A stretch of DNA of 61,318 nucleotides from an uncultured Prevotellaceae bacterium (GTDB lineage Bacteria > Bacteroidota > Bacteroidia > Bacteroidales > Bacteroidaceae), in NCBI GenBank assembly GCA_902783625.1, contig CACZRN010000109.1:1-61318 (forward strand). Direction: 5' to 3'. Position numbers and translations under genes: made by a program. Below are positions 1-7,956 of the stretch, one piece after another. A model generated the notes under the pieces. It was not told the DNA's origin, did not search any database, and saw nothing but the letters and a program-made list of their open reading frames with translations. Position 1 is the stretch's first letter, and each line of letters starts with the position of its first letter.

Positions 1-202
1 CGAAGCTGGTGACGTTGAGGAAGCTATCGACTGTGCACAGAAGATTGGCGACAACTATCTGCAGGAGAAGGCACAGGGTTACAGCCAGCCCGAATCGTTC
101 ACTCACGGCACTTCGAAGCAACGTATGAAATGGCTCAGCCTCGGCATCAAGACTGGCGACATGCGCATAACGACATTCGACAAGAGCGACGCAGAGCTAT
201 AA
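1..202 (+). CDS. C-terminal end of a YpfJ/KPN_02809-type neutral zinc metallopeptidase (partial)
   Basis: The frame opened at base 2 gives 66 residues ending at the taa at 200-202; the start and the expected HExxH zinc site lie outside the window. The visible part has the family's C-terminal signature: a GDVEEAID...IGDNYLQ helix followed by SFTHGTSKQR and a short MKWLSLGIKTGD segment. This matches my memory of the putative neutral zinc metallopeptidase family (YpfJ), usually membrane-anchored and of unknown substrate. The gene ends just before a bidirectional hairpin and converges with the sugar kinase gene. Only the tail is seen, so the call is family-level. Confidence 0.72.
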   Translation, partial: EAGDVEEAIDCAQKIGDNYLQEKAQGYSQPESFTHGTSKQRMKWLSLGIKTGDMRITTFDKSDAEL

Positions 203-222
203 CATCATAACGACAAAACAAC

Positions 223-257
223 AAAAGGCAGGCTATCAAACAATTAGCCTGCCTTTT
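223..257. terminator. Bidirectional rho-independent terminator between the metallopeptidase and ROK kinase genes
   Basis: A 13-bp perfect stem (AAAAGGCAGGCTA at 223-235 with its complement at 245-257) with a 9-nt loop. The arms begin with A and end with T runs, so it can act on both convergent genes. Confidence 0.9.
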
Positions 258-391
258 ATCTTATTTATTATATTGAGTAAACTCAAACATAAAAACAGCA
301 GCTGCCCGGATTATTCCAATCGCAACTGCTGTTACTTTTACTTGCTTTCACTACTGAAAGCGAAGTGTCTTTACGTCAGGTCGTCAGGCAA

Positions 392-1375
392 TCAATCGGG
401 AATCTCCCAGCCCACTGCCGATGCTCCGAGCACTGCTGCAGAAGAACCATCGAGACCGCTGACGAGGAACTTTGCCTTGCCCTTGAAGATGTTGAGCACA
501 TTGGCGTTGTAAGCTTTCTTGATTGGCTCCATGATAAGATCGCCTGCCTTTGTCATTCCACCGAAGAAGATGAATGCCTCGGGCGAAGAGAATGCTGCGA
601 AATCGGCGCATGCCTCACCGAGCATCTTACCTGTGAACTCATAGATTCGCTTTGCAAGTGCATCACCCTTACCAGCTGCAATAGATACGTCGAGCGATGT
701 TATCTGCTCGGGATCCATCTCGCGAAGCAGCGAAGGCTCCTCGGTAGTAGCAAGCAGCTCACGTGCTGTACGTGCAACACCTGTTGCTGAGCAATAAGCC
801 TCGAGACAGCCAAAGCGTCCGCAGCCGCACGAGCGACCGTTCTCACGACGCATAATCACGTGGCCAAGCTCACCAGCAAATCCGTCGCAGCCATAAACGA
901 GCTGTCCGTTGATGACGATGCCAGAGCCTACTCCTGTGCCGAGGGTGATGACGATAAAGTTCTTCATGCCGCGTGCGACACCGTAGATCATCTCACCTAT
1001 AGCAGCTGCGTTAGCATCGTTGGTGAGAGCTACGGGTACTCCGAGACGATCAGAGAACATCTTTGCCAGAGGCACGATGCCGTTGTGACCCCACGAGAGG
1101 TTTGGTGCAAACTCGATGGTGCCTGAGTAATAGTTGCCGTTAGGGGCACCGATACCCATTGCCTTGATAGTCTCTATACCACCCACCTGATCGATGATAA
1201 TCTGCATGGCAGATACCGATGCGTCGACATATTCCTCGACAGTGTCGTAGCCTTGAGTCTTAATAGCTGTTGTGGCTTTAATCTCACCGCGGCTATCTAC
1301 GATACCGAATACAGAGTTGGTTCCGCCAAGGTCGAGACCTATGACGTAAGGTTTCATTGTTGCTTGTGTGTCCAT
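392..1375 (-). CDS. ROK-family sugar kinase, probably glucokinase
   Basis: A 327-residue protein with the ROK phosphate-binding motif near the N terminus (GLDLGGTNSVFGIVD), a second glycine-rich ATP motif (VITLGTGVGSGIVI) and the zinc-binding ROK signature CGCGRFGCLEAYCS, preceded by GELGHV. ROK kinases phosphorylate hexoses such as glucose or N-acetylhexosamines with ATP in the cytoplasm; the nearest type from memory is Bacteroidales glucokinase, but substrate cannot be fixed from motifs. An internal start at MKPYVIGLD (six codons in) is possible; the longer start is kept because it still lies downstream of the promoter at 1418-1449. The gene is divergent from the LysE-type exporter. Confidence 0.85.
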   Translation of the reverse strand: MDTQATMKPYVIGLDLGGTNSVFGIVDSRGEIKATTAIKTQGYDTVEEYVDASVSAMQIIIDQVGGIETIKAMGIGAPNGNYYSGTIEFAPNLSWGHNGIVPLAKMFSDRLGVPVALTNDANAAAIGEMIYGVARGMKNFIVITLGTGVGSGIVINGQLVYGCDGFAGELGHVIMRRENGRSCGCGRFGCLEAYCSATGVARTARELLATTEEPSLLREMDPEQITSLDVSIAAGKGDALAKRIYEFTGKMLGEACADFAAFSSPEAFIFFGGMTKAGDLIMEPIKKAYNANVLNIFKGKAKFLVSGLDGSSAAVLGASAVGWEIPD

Positions 1376-1417
1376 TTGTAATGTTTTTTATGTTAATAGT
1401 GTTTTTATTTGCTTTTA

Positions 1418-1449
1418 CAAAAGTAATGGAAAAAGTCGGTGTCGACAAA
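1418..1449 (-). promoter_or_regulatory. Promoter of the ROK kinase gene
   Basis: On the minus strand TTTG (1449-1446), a 20-bp spacer, then TACTTTTG (1425-1418): an exact match to the Bacteroidetes primary-sigma consensus, about 45 bp upstream of the ATG. Confidence 0.8.
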
Positions 1450-1464
1450 CTTTTAAGTGGAAAA

Positions 1465-1496
1465 TTTTCTTTCTTCACTTATTTTTCATACTTTTG
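1465..1496 (+). promoter_or_regulatory. Promoter of the LysE-type gene, giving an almost leaderless mRNA
   Basis: TTTT (1465-1468), 20-bp spacer, TACTTTTG (1489-1496). The only start consistent with it is the ATG at 1505, eight bases after the -7 element, so the transcript should begin within a few bases of the start codon. Confidence 0.7.
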
Positions 1497-1504
1497 TAGT
1501 CACT

Positions 1505-2173
1505 ATGCCATTCACTTTAGAAATAGATATAGTCAGCATCATCCTTAAAGGCATCGTCATCGGGGTCTTAGCATCGGCACCGATGGGACCTGTGGGAATA
1601 CTTTGTGTGCAACGCACATTGAACAAAGGGCGCTGGTTTGGATTTGTGACAGGTGTGGGTGCCGCGATAAGCGACATTCTCTATGCAATGATGACTGGTT
1701 TCGGCATGAGTTTTGCTCTCGACTTCATACAAGATCCTCGTGTCACATACATTCTCCAGATATCAGGAAGTGTGATACTGCTGTTTTTCGGAATACACTG
1801 CTTCCGTAGTGATCCCACGAAGAACATGCATGTGAGCGGTAAGAAGAAGGGCTCGCTGACGTATAATGGCGTGACGGCGTTTTGGGTGACATTCCTCAAT
1901 CCGCTGATTGTGTTCCTCTTCATGGCAGCATTTGCTCAGCTCAACTTTGTGATTCCCGATCGTCCGTTGGAGATGTCGATTGGTTATCTGAGCATCTTCG
2001 GGGGAGCACTGATGTGGTGGTTCGGGCTTACATGGCTCATCGACCTTATACGTGAAAAGTTCGACACTAACGGCATCTTCATCATCAACAAGACAATAGG
2101 CGCGGTGGTGATAATCATCTCGCTCGTCATCATGTTCGGAACAGTATTCAACCTCTATCACATCCATTACTGA
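1505..2173 (+). CDS. LysE-family translocator (amino acid/metabolite exporter)
   Basis: A 222-residue hydrophobic inner-membrane protein with about six predicted membrane segments. The N-terminal half carries the LysE/RhtB-type pattern VLASAPMGPVGILCVQRTLNKGR followed by GFVTGVGAAISDILYA, and a second membrane bundle starts at YNGVTAFWVTFLNPL. LysE proteins export amino acids or related small metabolites by proton exchange; the substrate here is unknown. An upstream in-frame ATG at 1457 exists but precedes the promoter's -7 element, so 1505 is chosen. Transcription is divergent from the sugar kinase and seems to end at the hairpin at 2190-2222. Confidence 0.85.
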   Translation: MPFTLEIDIVSIILKGIVIGVLASAPMGPVGILCVQRTLNKGRWFGFVTGVGAAISDILYAMMTGFGMSFALDFIQDPRVTYILQISGSVILLFFGIHCFRSDPTKNMHVSGKKKGSLTYNGVTAFWVTFLNPLIVFLFMAAFAQLNFVIPDRPLEMSIGYLSIFGGALMWWFGLTWLIDLIREKFDTNGIFIINKTIGAVVIIISLVIMFGTVFNLYHIHY

Positions 2174-2189
2174 AATACTTCACCGACGA

Positions 2190-2222
2190 AATAATCCGCG
2201 GCATCAACTGCTGCGGATAATA
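2190..2222 (+). terminator. Hairpin after the LysE-type gene
   Basis: Imperfect stem of ATAATCCGCGGCA against TGCTGCGGATAAT around a short loop, 17 bp after the stop codon and followed by an AT-rich run. It probably ends the exporter transcript. Confidence 0.5.
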
Positions 2223-2264
2223 AATATATGCGGACACGTTAAAAAGCAGAAATTCTTTTAAATA

Positions 2265-2813
2265 ATGTATATAGCAAACGAACTTAGAAAGCGCAACATA
2301 GCTGAGTATGTGCTTTACATGTGGCAGGTTGAGGATATCATACGTGCCTATGACTGCTCGCTTACCCGCCTACGCCGCGAATACATTGCGCGGTTCGACT
2401 ACACCGATGAGCAGAAAGAGGAGTTGACCGATTGGTATGGTAATCTCGTTACCATGATGAATCAAGAGGGAAAGCGCGAGGGTGGACACCTGCAGATAAA
2501 CCAGATTGTGGTGCAGGACATGGCAGAGCTCAACACTATGCTCCTGCAAAGCACACAGTTCCCGTTCTACAACGCAGAGTACTATCGTGTGTTACCCTTC
2601 ATCGTGGAGCTTCGCAACAAGGGAAGCAAAGACAAGGGCGAGATAGAGACATGTCTCGATGCTCTTTACGGAACAATGCTGTTGCGGCTTCAGAAAAAAG
2701 AAATCAGCCCCGACACCGCCCATGCCATAAAAGAGATAACAACTTTCATCGGCATGCTGTCTGACTATTACCACAAAGATAAAACAGAAGGATTGAAATT
2801 TGAAAACGATTAA
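2265..2813 (+). CDS. DUF4924 family protein
   Basis: A 182-residue soluble, mostly helical protein with no signal peptide. The opening MYIANELRKRNIAEYVLYMW matches what I remember of DUF4924, a Bacteroidetes-restricted family of unknown function. Helices with many charged residues continue to the C terminus (ETCLDALYG..., TAHAIKEITTFIGMLSDYYHKD). Its stop codon is five bases before the rfbD start, so the two are co-transcribed and prfC follows on the same strand; this neighbour order is one I associate with Bacteroidales genomes but could not check. No catalytic motif is visible and no function is proposed. Confidence 0.8.
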   Translation: MYIANELRKRNIAEYVLYMWQVEDIIRAYDCSLTRLRREYIARFDYTDEQKEELTDWYGNLVTMMNQEGKREGGHLQINQIVVQDMAELNTMLLQSTQFPFYNAEYYRVLPFIVELRNKGSKDKGEIETCLDALYGTMLLRLQKKEISPDTAHAIKEITTFIGMLSDYYHKDKTEGLKFEND

Positions 2814-2818
2814 GAATT

Positions 2819-3673
2819 ATGAATATACTTATCACCGGATGCAACGGACAGTTGGGCAACGAGATGCAGTTGCTTCAAGCCGAAAAGAAAGAACATAGAT
2901 GGTTTAACACCGACGTGGCTGAGCTTGACATCACCAACCGCGAGGCAATAAAGCTTTTTGTTGAAGAGAATGCCATCGACGGTATTGTTAACTGTGCGGC
3001 ATTTACCGCTGTCGACAAAGCCGAAAGCAACGAAGAATTCTGCCAAAAACTCAATGCAGAGGCTCCTGCTTTCCTTGCAGAGGCAATAGAAGCCCGCAAG
3101 GGATGGATGGTGCAAGTCTCTACCGACTATGTGTTTGACGGAACAGCACATACGCCATATACAGAGAATGACGACACATGTCCCACAAGCGTATATGGAA
3201 AGACAAAACTCGTCGGAGAGTTTAATGTATTGAAACTATGCAAACGCTCTATGGTAATCCGCACTGCATGGCTCTACTCCACTTTTGGCAACAACTTCGT
3301 GAAGACAATGATTCGCCTGGGGGGAGAGAGAGACACGCTCGGAGTGGTGTTCGACCAGATAGGCTCACCAACATACGCCCGCGACCTTGCTCTGGCCATA
3401 ATGACGGCTATAGAAAGAGGCATCGAACCGGGTATATATCATTTTACCAACGAGGGAGTGGCAAGCTGGTATGACTTCACAAAAGCCATTCATCGCATAG
3501 CAGGCATCACCACATGCAAGGTAAGCCCTATTCACACCGCCGACTACCCCACTCCTGCCACACGCCCTGCATACAGTGTGCTCGACAAGACGAAGATAAA
3601 ACAGACGTATAAACTCGACATACCCTATTGGGAAACATCGCTTAAAGAGTGCATAGGCAAGTTAGCAGAATAA
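2819..3673 (+). CDS. rfbD: dTDP-4-dehydrorhamnose reductase
   Basis: A 284-residue extended short-chain reductase that would reduce dTDP-4-dehydro-L-rhamnose to dTDP-L-rhamnose with NAD(P)H, the last step of activated rhamnose synthesis for surface glycans. The Rossmann glycine motif GCNGQLGNEM is at residues 7-16, the substrate-side motif STDYVFDGTAHTPYTE follows, and YGKTKLVGE gives the catalytic Tyr-x-x-x-Lys. The full family length is present. It follows DUF4924 by five bases and precedes prfC by 51 bp. The other dTDP-rhamnose genes (rfbA, B, C) are not in the window. Confidence 0.93.
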   Translation: MNILITGCNGQLGNEMQLLQAEKKEHRWFNTDVAELDITNREAIKLFVEENAIDGIVNCAAFTAVDKAESNEEFCQKLNAEAPAFLAEAIEARKGWMVQVSTDYVFDGTAHTPYTENDDTCPTSVYGKTKLVGEFNVLKLCKRSMVIRTAWLYSTFGNNFVKTMIRLGGERDTLGVVFDQIGSPTYARDLALAIMTAIERGIEPGIYHFTNEGVASWYDFTKAIHRIAGITTCKVSPIHTADYPTPATRPAYSVLDKTKIKQTYKLDIPYWETSLKECIGKLAE

Positions 3674-3724
3674 CTTCAACAGGAATCATATCATTATTAT
3701 AAAATTTGTCAATTATCCATTATA

Positions 3725-5311
3725 ATGAATCAGGAAATTGAACGCCGACGCACCTTCGCCATTATATCGCACCCCGATGCAGGAAAGACAACCCTTACCG
3801 AGAAGTTCCTGCTCTTCGGAGGACAGATACAAGTGGCCGGAGCAGTGAAAAGCAATAAAATACGCAAGACGGCAACGAGCGACTGGATGGACATTGAGAA
3901 ACAGCGTGGCATCTCAGTATCGACATCAGTGATGGAGTTCGACTACACTCCTGAAGGCTCCGACGTAGAGTACAAAGTGAACATTCTCGACACTCCCGGA
4001 CACCAAGATTTCGCTGAAGACACATATCGCACTTTAACAGCCGTCGACTCAGCGATAATAGTTGTTGATGGTGCAAAAGGCGTGGAGACACAAACGCGCA
4101 AACTGATGGAAGTGTGTCGAATGAGAAACACACCCGTAATCATTTTCATCAACAAGATGGACCGCGAAGGACGCGACCCTTTCGACCTCCTCGACGAACT
4201 TGAGCACGAATTGCAAATAAAGGTGCGCCCGCTCTCATGGCCTATAAATCAAGGAGCAAAATTCAAAGGCGTTTACAATATATACGAGCAAAAGCTCAAT
4301 CTCTTCACGCCAAACAAGCAAAGGGTGACAGAGAAGATCGAAATCGACATCGAGAGCCCCGACCTCGAAGCCAACGTCGGCGAGGCAGATGCCGCTCAGC
4401 TTCGCGACGACCTTGAACTGGTGAGCGGAGTGTATCCCGATTTCGACGTCGACACCTACCGCAGCGCAGAGGTAGCACCCGTCTTCTTCGGCTCCGCATT
4501 GAACAACTTCGGCGTTCAGGAGTTGCTCGATTGCTTCGTAGAGATAGCACCCTCGCCACGTCCGACAAAAGCCGAAGAGCGCATGGTTGATCCTGAGGAA
4601 CCGAAGTTCACTGGATTCATATTCAAGATCACGGCTAACATCGACCCCAACCACCGCTCATGTATCGCCTTCTGCAAAGTGTGTAGCGGACGTTTTCAAC
4701 GTAACATGCCCTATCTCCACGTGCGCCAAGGCAAGACCATCCGTTTCTCGGCAGCCACGCAATTCATGGCACAACGCAAGAGTACCATCGACGAGGCTTG
4801 GCCTGGCGACATCGTAGGACTGCCCGACAACGGCACGTTCAAAATCGGCGACACACTAACCGAAGGCGAGCAACTTCATTTCAGAGGGTTGCCATCATTC
4901 TCGCCCGAGATGTTCAAATACATTGAAAACGACGACCCCATGCGCTCGAAACAGCTTGAGAAAGGCATCAACCAACTCATGGACGAGGGTGTGGCACAGC
5001 TGTTTGTCAACCAATTTAACGGAAGAAAGATAATAGGTACCGTGGGACAACTGCAATTCGAAGTGATACAATACCGTCTCGAAAACGAGTACAACGCCCG
5101 TTGTCGCTGGGAGCCCGTGCGACTCTACAAAGCCTGTTGGATAGAAGCCGACGACGATAAGGAACTCGACAGTTTCAAGAAGCGCAAATATCAGTATATG
5201 GCTAAAGACCGCGAGGGCCGCGACGTATTCCTCGCCGACTCCGCCTACGTGCTCTCAATGGCACAAGAAGATTTCGAGCATATTCACTTCCACTTCACCT
5301 CGGAGTTCTAA
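3725..5311 (+). CDS. prfC: Peptide chain release factor 3
   Basis: A 528-residue translational GTPase that recycles RF1/RF2 from the ribosome after termination. Visible G motifs: G1 [13 protein letters not shown], switch [15 protein letters not shown]4 INKMDREG. Domain II (KFTGFIFKI...GRF) and the RF3-specific C-terminal domain, ending in [16 protein letters not shown], are intact. Length is normal for RF3. The start at 3725 puts [19 protein letters not shown] immediately after the initiator, as in other RF3 proteins. A strong hairpin follows the stop codon. Confidence 0.96.
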   Translation: MNQEIERRRTFAIISHPDAGKTTLTEKFLLFGGQIQVAGAVKSNKIRKTATSDWMDIEKQRGISVSTSVMEFDYTPEGSDVEYKVNILDTPGHQDFAEDTYRTLTAVDSAIIVVDGAKGVETQTRKLMEVCRMRNTPVIIFINKMDREGRDPFDLLDELEHELQIKVRPLSWPINQGAKFKGVYNIYEQKLNLFTPNKQRVTEKIEIDIESPDLEANVGEADAAQLRDDLELVSGVYPDFDVDTYRSAEVAPVFFGSALNNFGVQELLDCFVEIAPSPRPTKAEERMVDPEEPKFTGFIFKITANIDPNHRSCIAFCKVCSGRFQRNMPYLHVRQGKTIRFSAATQFMAQRKSTIDEAWPGDIVGLPDNGTFKIGDTLTEGEQLHFRGLPSFSPEMFKYIENDDPMRSKQLEKGINQLMDEGVAQLFVNQFNGRKIIGTVGQLQFEVIQYRLENEYNARCRWEPVRLYKACWIEADDDKELDSFKKRKYQYMAKDREGRDVFLADSAYVLSMAQEDFEHIHFHFTSEF

Positions 5312-5338
5312 TAGAGATATAACGTATTCTTCAAAAAC

Positions 5339-5379
5339 AACACGAAGCCAGAAGAGATTAACTCCTCTGGCTTCGTGTT
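5339..5379. terminator. Terminator between prfC and the UpxY-like gene
   Basis: A 13-bp perfect stem, AACACGAAGCCAG (5339-5351) with its complement at 5367-5379, then a T-rich run. It serves prfC and, from the other side, the convergent UpxY-like gene. Confidence 0.9.
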
Positions 5380-5439
5380 TATATTTATATTATAATGAGT
5401 ATTCGATAACTGCAATAAAACTATGTTACCGGCTTTGTT

Positions 5440-5997
5440 TTATTCTTCTATTGCGCGGCAGCACCAGCGGGTGACCTTAAGCATCACTCCCATGCCGGGC
5501 ACTTCCTTGAGAAGGAAGTATTGTTTGTTGCTACGCACGAGCTTCCCCGTGAGGCCCTTGAGCGGTCCGGCAAATACCTCGACGGGGGTGCCTGCCTTCA
5601 GATGTGCTTCCTCCTCGCTGATATATTTGCGCATGAGAATGTCAGGGTTGCACATGGCGCGAAACTCTTCCATCTGCACGGAGGGTATCTCGTAGTATTC
5701 CGTCGAACCTGTGCTCTTGCGGAAGATATACATAGGTCGTGGTGAGGATTGTATCACCTTACGCATATCGGGTTCGGGGAGTGACTTCTTCACGAAGAGC
5801 AGGTTGCGCACCACGGGTTTGAGCTTAGTATGACGATGCCCGTCGGCATCGACAGTAGTAACATACTCACGTGGTATGAAACACTCGAGCCCCTGACCGG
5901 TCAGGAACTCCTCGAGTTCGCTCTGTGCTCCAGAATAAAGCTTGGCGGCATACCACGGGCAGCTGTCCCCTGTTATCTCATTATCCATGTCAACCAC
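5440..5997 (-). CDS. UpxY-type NusG-like transcription antiterminator, orphan
   Basis: A 185-residue NusG paralogue. The N-terminal NGN domain starts at CPWYAAKLYSGAQSELEEFL and the C-terminal KOW segment is GTPVEVFAGPLKGLTGKLVR. Bacteroidales UpxY/NusG-SP proteins bind RNA polymerase and let it read through long polysaccharide operons; they are normally the first gene of such an operon. Here the gene is last in a reverse cluster after a thioesterase (79-bp gap), and a terminator plus the convergent prfC lie directly downstream, so no glycan operon in cis is available. It may act in trans on another locus. An alternative start three codons in (MDNEITG) is possible. Confidence 0.82.
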   Translation of the reverse strand: MVDMDNEITGDSCPWYAAKLYSGAQSELEEFLTGQGLECFIPREYVTTVDADGHRHTKLKPVVRNLLFVKKSLPEPDMRKVIQSSPRPMYIFRKSTGSTEYYEIPSVQMEEFRAMCNPDILMRKYISEEEAHLKAGTPVEVFAGPLKGLTGKLVRSNKQYFLLKEVPGMGVMLKVTRWCCRAIEE

Positions 5998-6076
5998 TTT
6001 TGTTTACGTCAATCGGAGTCCCCTGTTCCCCCAATGGGGATGGTTAATCCGTTAATATGTTAATCTGTTCCTCCGT

Positions 6077-6490
6077 TCACATCAGCCCCTCGCACTCTAT
6101 CTGCTCTCGCTTGTGATAGCTGATGCCCGTCATTGAGCACACCAGACGCCCATCCTCTCCATAAACGCGCACCTCACCGGCGGGAATCTTATGATGATGA
6201 AACGCCTCGAAGGCCTCTGCCTTTAGTGTCTCACCGAGATGTGCCGGCTGATGATAAGTGATAGAACTCTGTATGGTCAGGGCAACGGTGCAATGACTAT
6301 TGAGCGCCGCGGCCATTGTCTGGTCACAAAGCGTGAAAAGCGCACCGCCATGACAGAGCCCCACGGCATTGATGTGAGCCTCCTTCACCGTCATGTAAGC
6401 AATGGCGTGGCCCTCTTCTACGAGTGTGAACTCGATACCGCAATGATCAGGGAATGTACCTGGCTGGGATAAATATTCTTTAAGTGTCAC
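6077..6490 (-). CDS. PaaI-family hotdog-fold thioesterase
   Basis: A 137-residue cytoplasmic hotdog protein. The family core is seen in INAVGLCHGGALFTLCDQTMAAALNS, where HGG precedes the helix carrying the catalytic Asp (CDQ), followed by the strand pair TIQSSITYHQPAHLGETLKAEA. Such enzymes hydrolyse acyl-CoA thioesters, often aryl or medium-chain; the substrate is not determined. It lies 22 bp downstream of the small unknown gene at 6513-6899 and upstream of the UpxY-like gene, so the three are probably one transcript. The link between a thioesterase and an antiterminator is not obvious. Confidence 0.85.
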   Translation of the reverse strand: MTLKEYLSQPGTFPDHCGIEFTLVEEGHAIAYMTVKEAHINAVGLCHGGALFTLCDQTMAAALNSHCTVALTIQSSITYHQPAHLGETLKAEAFEAFHHHKIPAGEVRVYGEDGRLVCSMTGISYHKREQIECEGLM

Positions 6491-6512
6491 GTTATAATTA
6501 AAATGTTAAGTG

Positions 6513-6899
6513 TTAAACATCGAGACTCAATATTTCTATCCGCTCAACGATGTCAGGCACGAGTGTGCGGCGCAAGTTGTCGATCATCACCTCACTCTCG
6601 CCACCGCAAAGGATGATGATGTCGAGCGAGAAGTTATACACGCCCGTCACTATTGTTTGAGGCATTTCATCGGCAAAAATCCCTGCACGCCTCATGTGTC
6701 GACCATCGCCGACAGATACTTGCTTACCCGACTTTATGCCGTTGTAGCGCTCCTCGCTATAATCGGGAAGAAAACCCGCGCGCGAACCTATCATCTTCAC
6801 ATACTGAGGGCTCTCGGGACGAAAGTCGAAGAGCATCACATCATCGCCCAACTGTAGGGATGAGCGAACGGATTCTAAATCATATCGTGAGTCGTACAT
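6513..6899 (-). CDS. Small conserved-looking cytoplasmic protein of unknown function
   Basis: A 128-residue protein that I do not recognise. It has no signal peptide and no cysteine cluster apart from a single Cys in IILCGGESEVMIDNLR. Predicted structure is mixed: a basic-acidic N-terminal stretch (YDLESVRSSLQLGDDVMLFDFRPES) and C-terminal strands. It begins the reverse cluster with the thioesterase gene, 22 bp downstream. Codon usage and composition look like its neighbours, which together with the tight operon spacing supports a real gene. No function is proposed. Confidence 0.65.
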   Translation of the reverse strand: MYDSRYDLESVRSSLQLGDDVMLFDFRPESPQYVKMIGSRAGFLPDYSEERYNGIKSGKQVSVGDGRHMRRAGIFADEMPQTIVTGVYNFSLDIIILCGGESEVMIDNLRRTLVPDIVERIEILSLDV

Positions 6900-7067
6900 C
6901 TTGTTCTTAATAGTATCTTCCGCATTTCATTCTGCGAAGTTACATGATTCATCTGAAACGAGCAACTTATTTTTGTTTTTTCAACAATAAAAAATTTTTT
7001 ATATATTATATAATAATGTGAGCACTTGTTCGTTATATAAGTGTAACAACCCTAAAAATATTTGCCT
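6900..7067. other. AT-rich intergenic region between divergent genes
   Basis: About 170 bp separating the reverse cluster from the 41-residue gene, including a long A/T run around 6985-7015. A degenerate -7-like AATATTTG sits shortly before the ATG at 7068, but no clear -33 element was found. No further gene is visible. Confidence 0.5.
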
Positions 7068-7193
7068 ATGCAACATTTTACTCAAGAAGAATTATCCCCA
7101 TCCCAAACCACTCTTAACATCATTCGCCAGATAGCTTACACCTATCGTACGGTAAGAAACACAGGCATCGTGCAAAGCTATTGCTTGAACTGA
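7068..7193 (+). CDS. 41-residue Bacteroidales small protein upstream of rpe
   Basis: ATG at 7068, tga at 7191-7193, ending 18 bp before the rpe start. The product begins MQHFTQEELSPSQTTLNII and ends in TYRTVRNTGIVQSYCLN. From memory this matches a set of very short Bacteroidales proteins with the pattern F(T/S)xxE...PSxxTLNxIRQIAYTYR...YCLN, usually annotated as hypothetical. The sequence is too ordered to be random, and its position suggests cotranscription with rpe. Function is unknown; a single Cys three residues from the end is the only distinctive side chain. The upstream 170 bp is very AT-rich and may hold the promoter. Confidence 0.7.
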   Translation: MQHFTQEELSPSQTTLNIIRQIAYTYRTVRNTGIVQSYCLN

Positions 7194-7211
7194 TGCCCAA
7201 CGACGCGCGCT

Positions 7212-7868
7212 ATGAGTACACTAGTATCCCCATCGATGCTTGCCGCCGACTTCTGCCGACTTCACGACGAAGTGGACATGATAAACCGCAGTTGTGCTGA
7301 CTGGCTCCACATGGACGTGATGGATGGTTGCTTCGTGCCAAACATCTCGTTCGGATTCCCCGTCATCAAAGCAGTGAAGGCTATCTGCGAGAAGCCTCTC
7401 GACGTGCATTTGATGATTGTGCAACCTGAGCGATATATCGAGCAAACGGCAGATGCAGGGGCAATGATGATGACCGTGCACCAAGAGGCATGCGTGCATC
7501 TTCACCGCACGGTAGCAGCAATACATGCCGCAGGAATGAAAGCAGGAGTGGCGCTGAATCCCTCTACACCTGTCAATACACTCGAAGACATCATCGGCGA
7601 TGTCGACATGGTGTTGCTCATGAGTGTAAACCCTGGTTTCGGAGGACAGAAATTCATCGAGCACACCATCGACAAGGTGAAGGCTCTCAGACAAATGATC
7701 GACGCAACGGGAAAGGAAGTGCTTATCGAAGTGGACGGAGGTGTACAGGGCGAGACAGCTCCACGACTAGTAAAAGCTGGAGTTGACGTGCTCGTAAGCG
7801 GAAGCTATGTGTTCAAGTCAGAAAACCCCATAGCCACTATTGAAAGCCTTAAAGAACTGAGTCGATAA
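7212..7868 (+). CDS. rpe: Ribulose-phosphate 3-epimerase
   Basis: A 218-residue TIM-barrel enzyme interconverting D-ribulose 5-phosphate and D-xylulose 5-phosphate in the pentose phosphate pathway. Family motifs in order: SPSMLAADF near the start, the metal and catalytic segment HMDVMDGCFVPNISFG (Asp and His ligands), LDVHLMI, MSVNPGFGGQKF, IEVDGGVQ and LVSGSYVFKS for phosphate binding. Length is standard. It follows the 41-residue gene by 18 bp and is closed by a strong terminator. Confidence 0.97.
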   Translation: MSTLVSPSMLAADFCRLHDEVDMINRSCADWLHMDVMDGCFVPNISFGFPVIKAVKAICEKPLDVHLMIVQPERYIEQTADAGAMMMTVHQEACVHLHRTVAAIHAAGMKAGVALNPSTPVNTLEDIIGDVDMVLLMSVNPGFGGQKFIEHTIDKVKALRQMIDATGKEVLIEVDGGVQGETAPRLVKAGVDVLVSGSYVFKSENPIATIESLKELSR

Positions 7869-7887
7869 CACTCAACAAAAGAAAAAG

Positions 7888-7926
7888 AAAATATCCAGAG
7901 TGCTTTAACAACATTCTGGATATTTT
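7888..7926. terminator. Terminator between rpe and the convergent hydrolase gene
   Basis: An 11-bp stem AAAATATCCAG (7888-7898) with its complement at 7916-7926, then T residues. It is symmetric enough to serve both convergent genes. Confidence 0.85.
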
Positions 7927-7956
7927 TTATCTCTAAGGTCACGTCAACGAAGAGAA

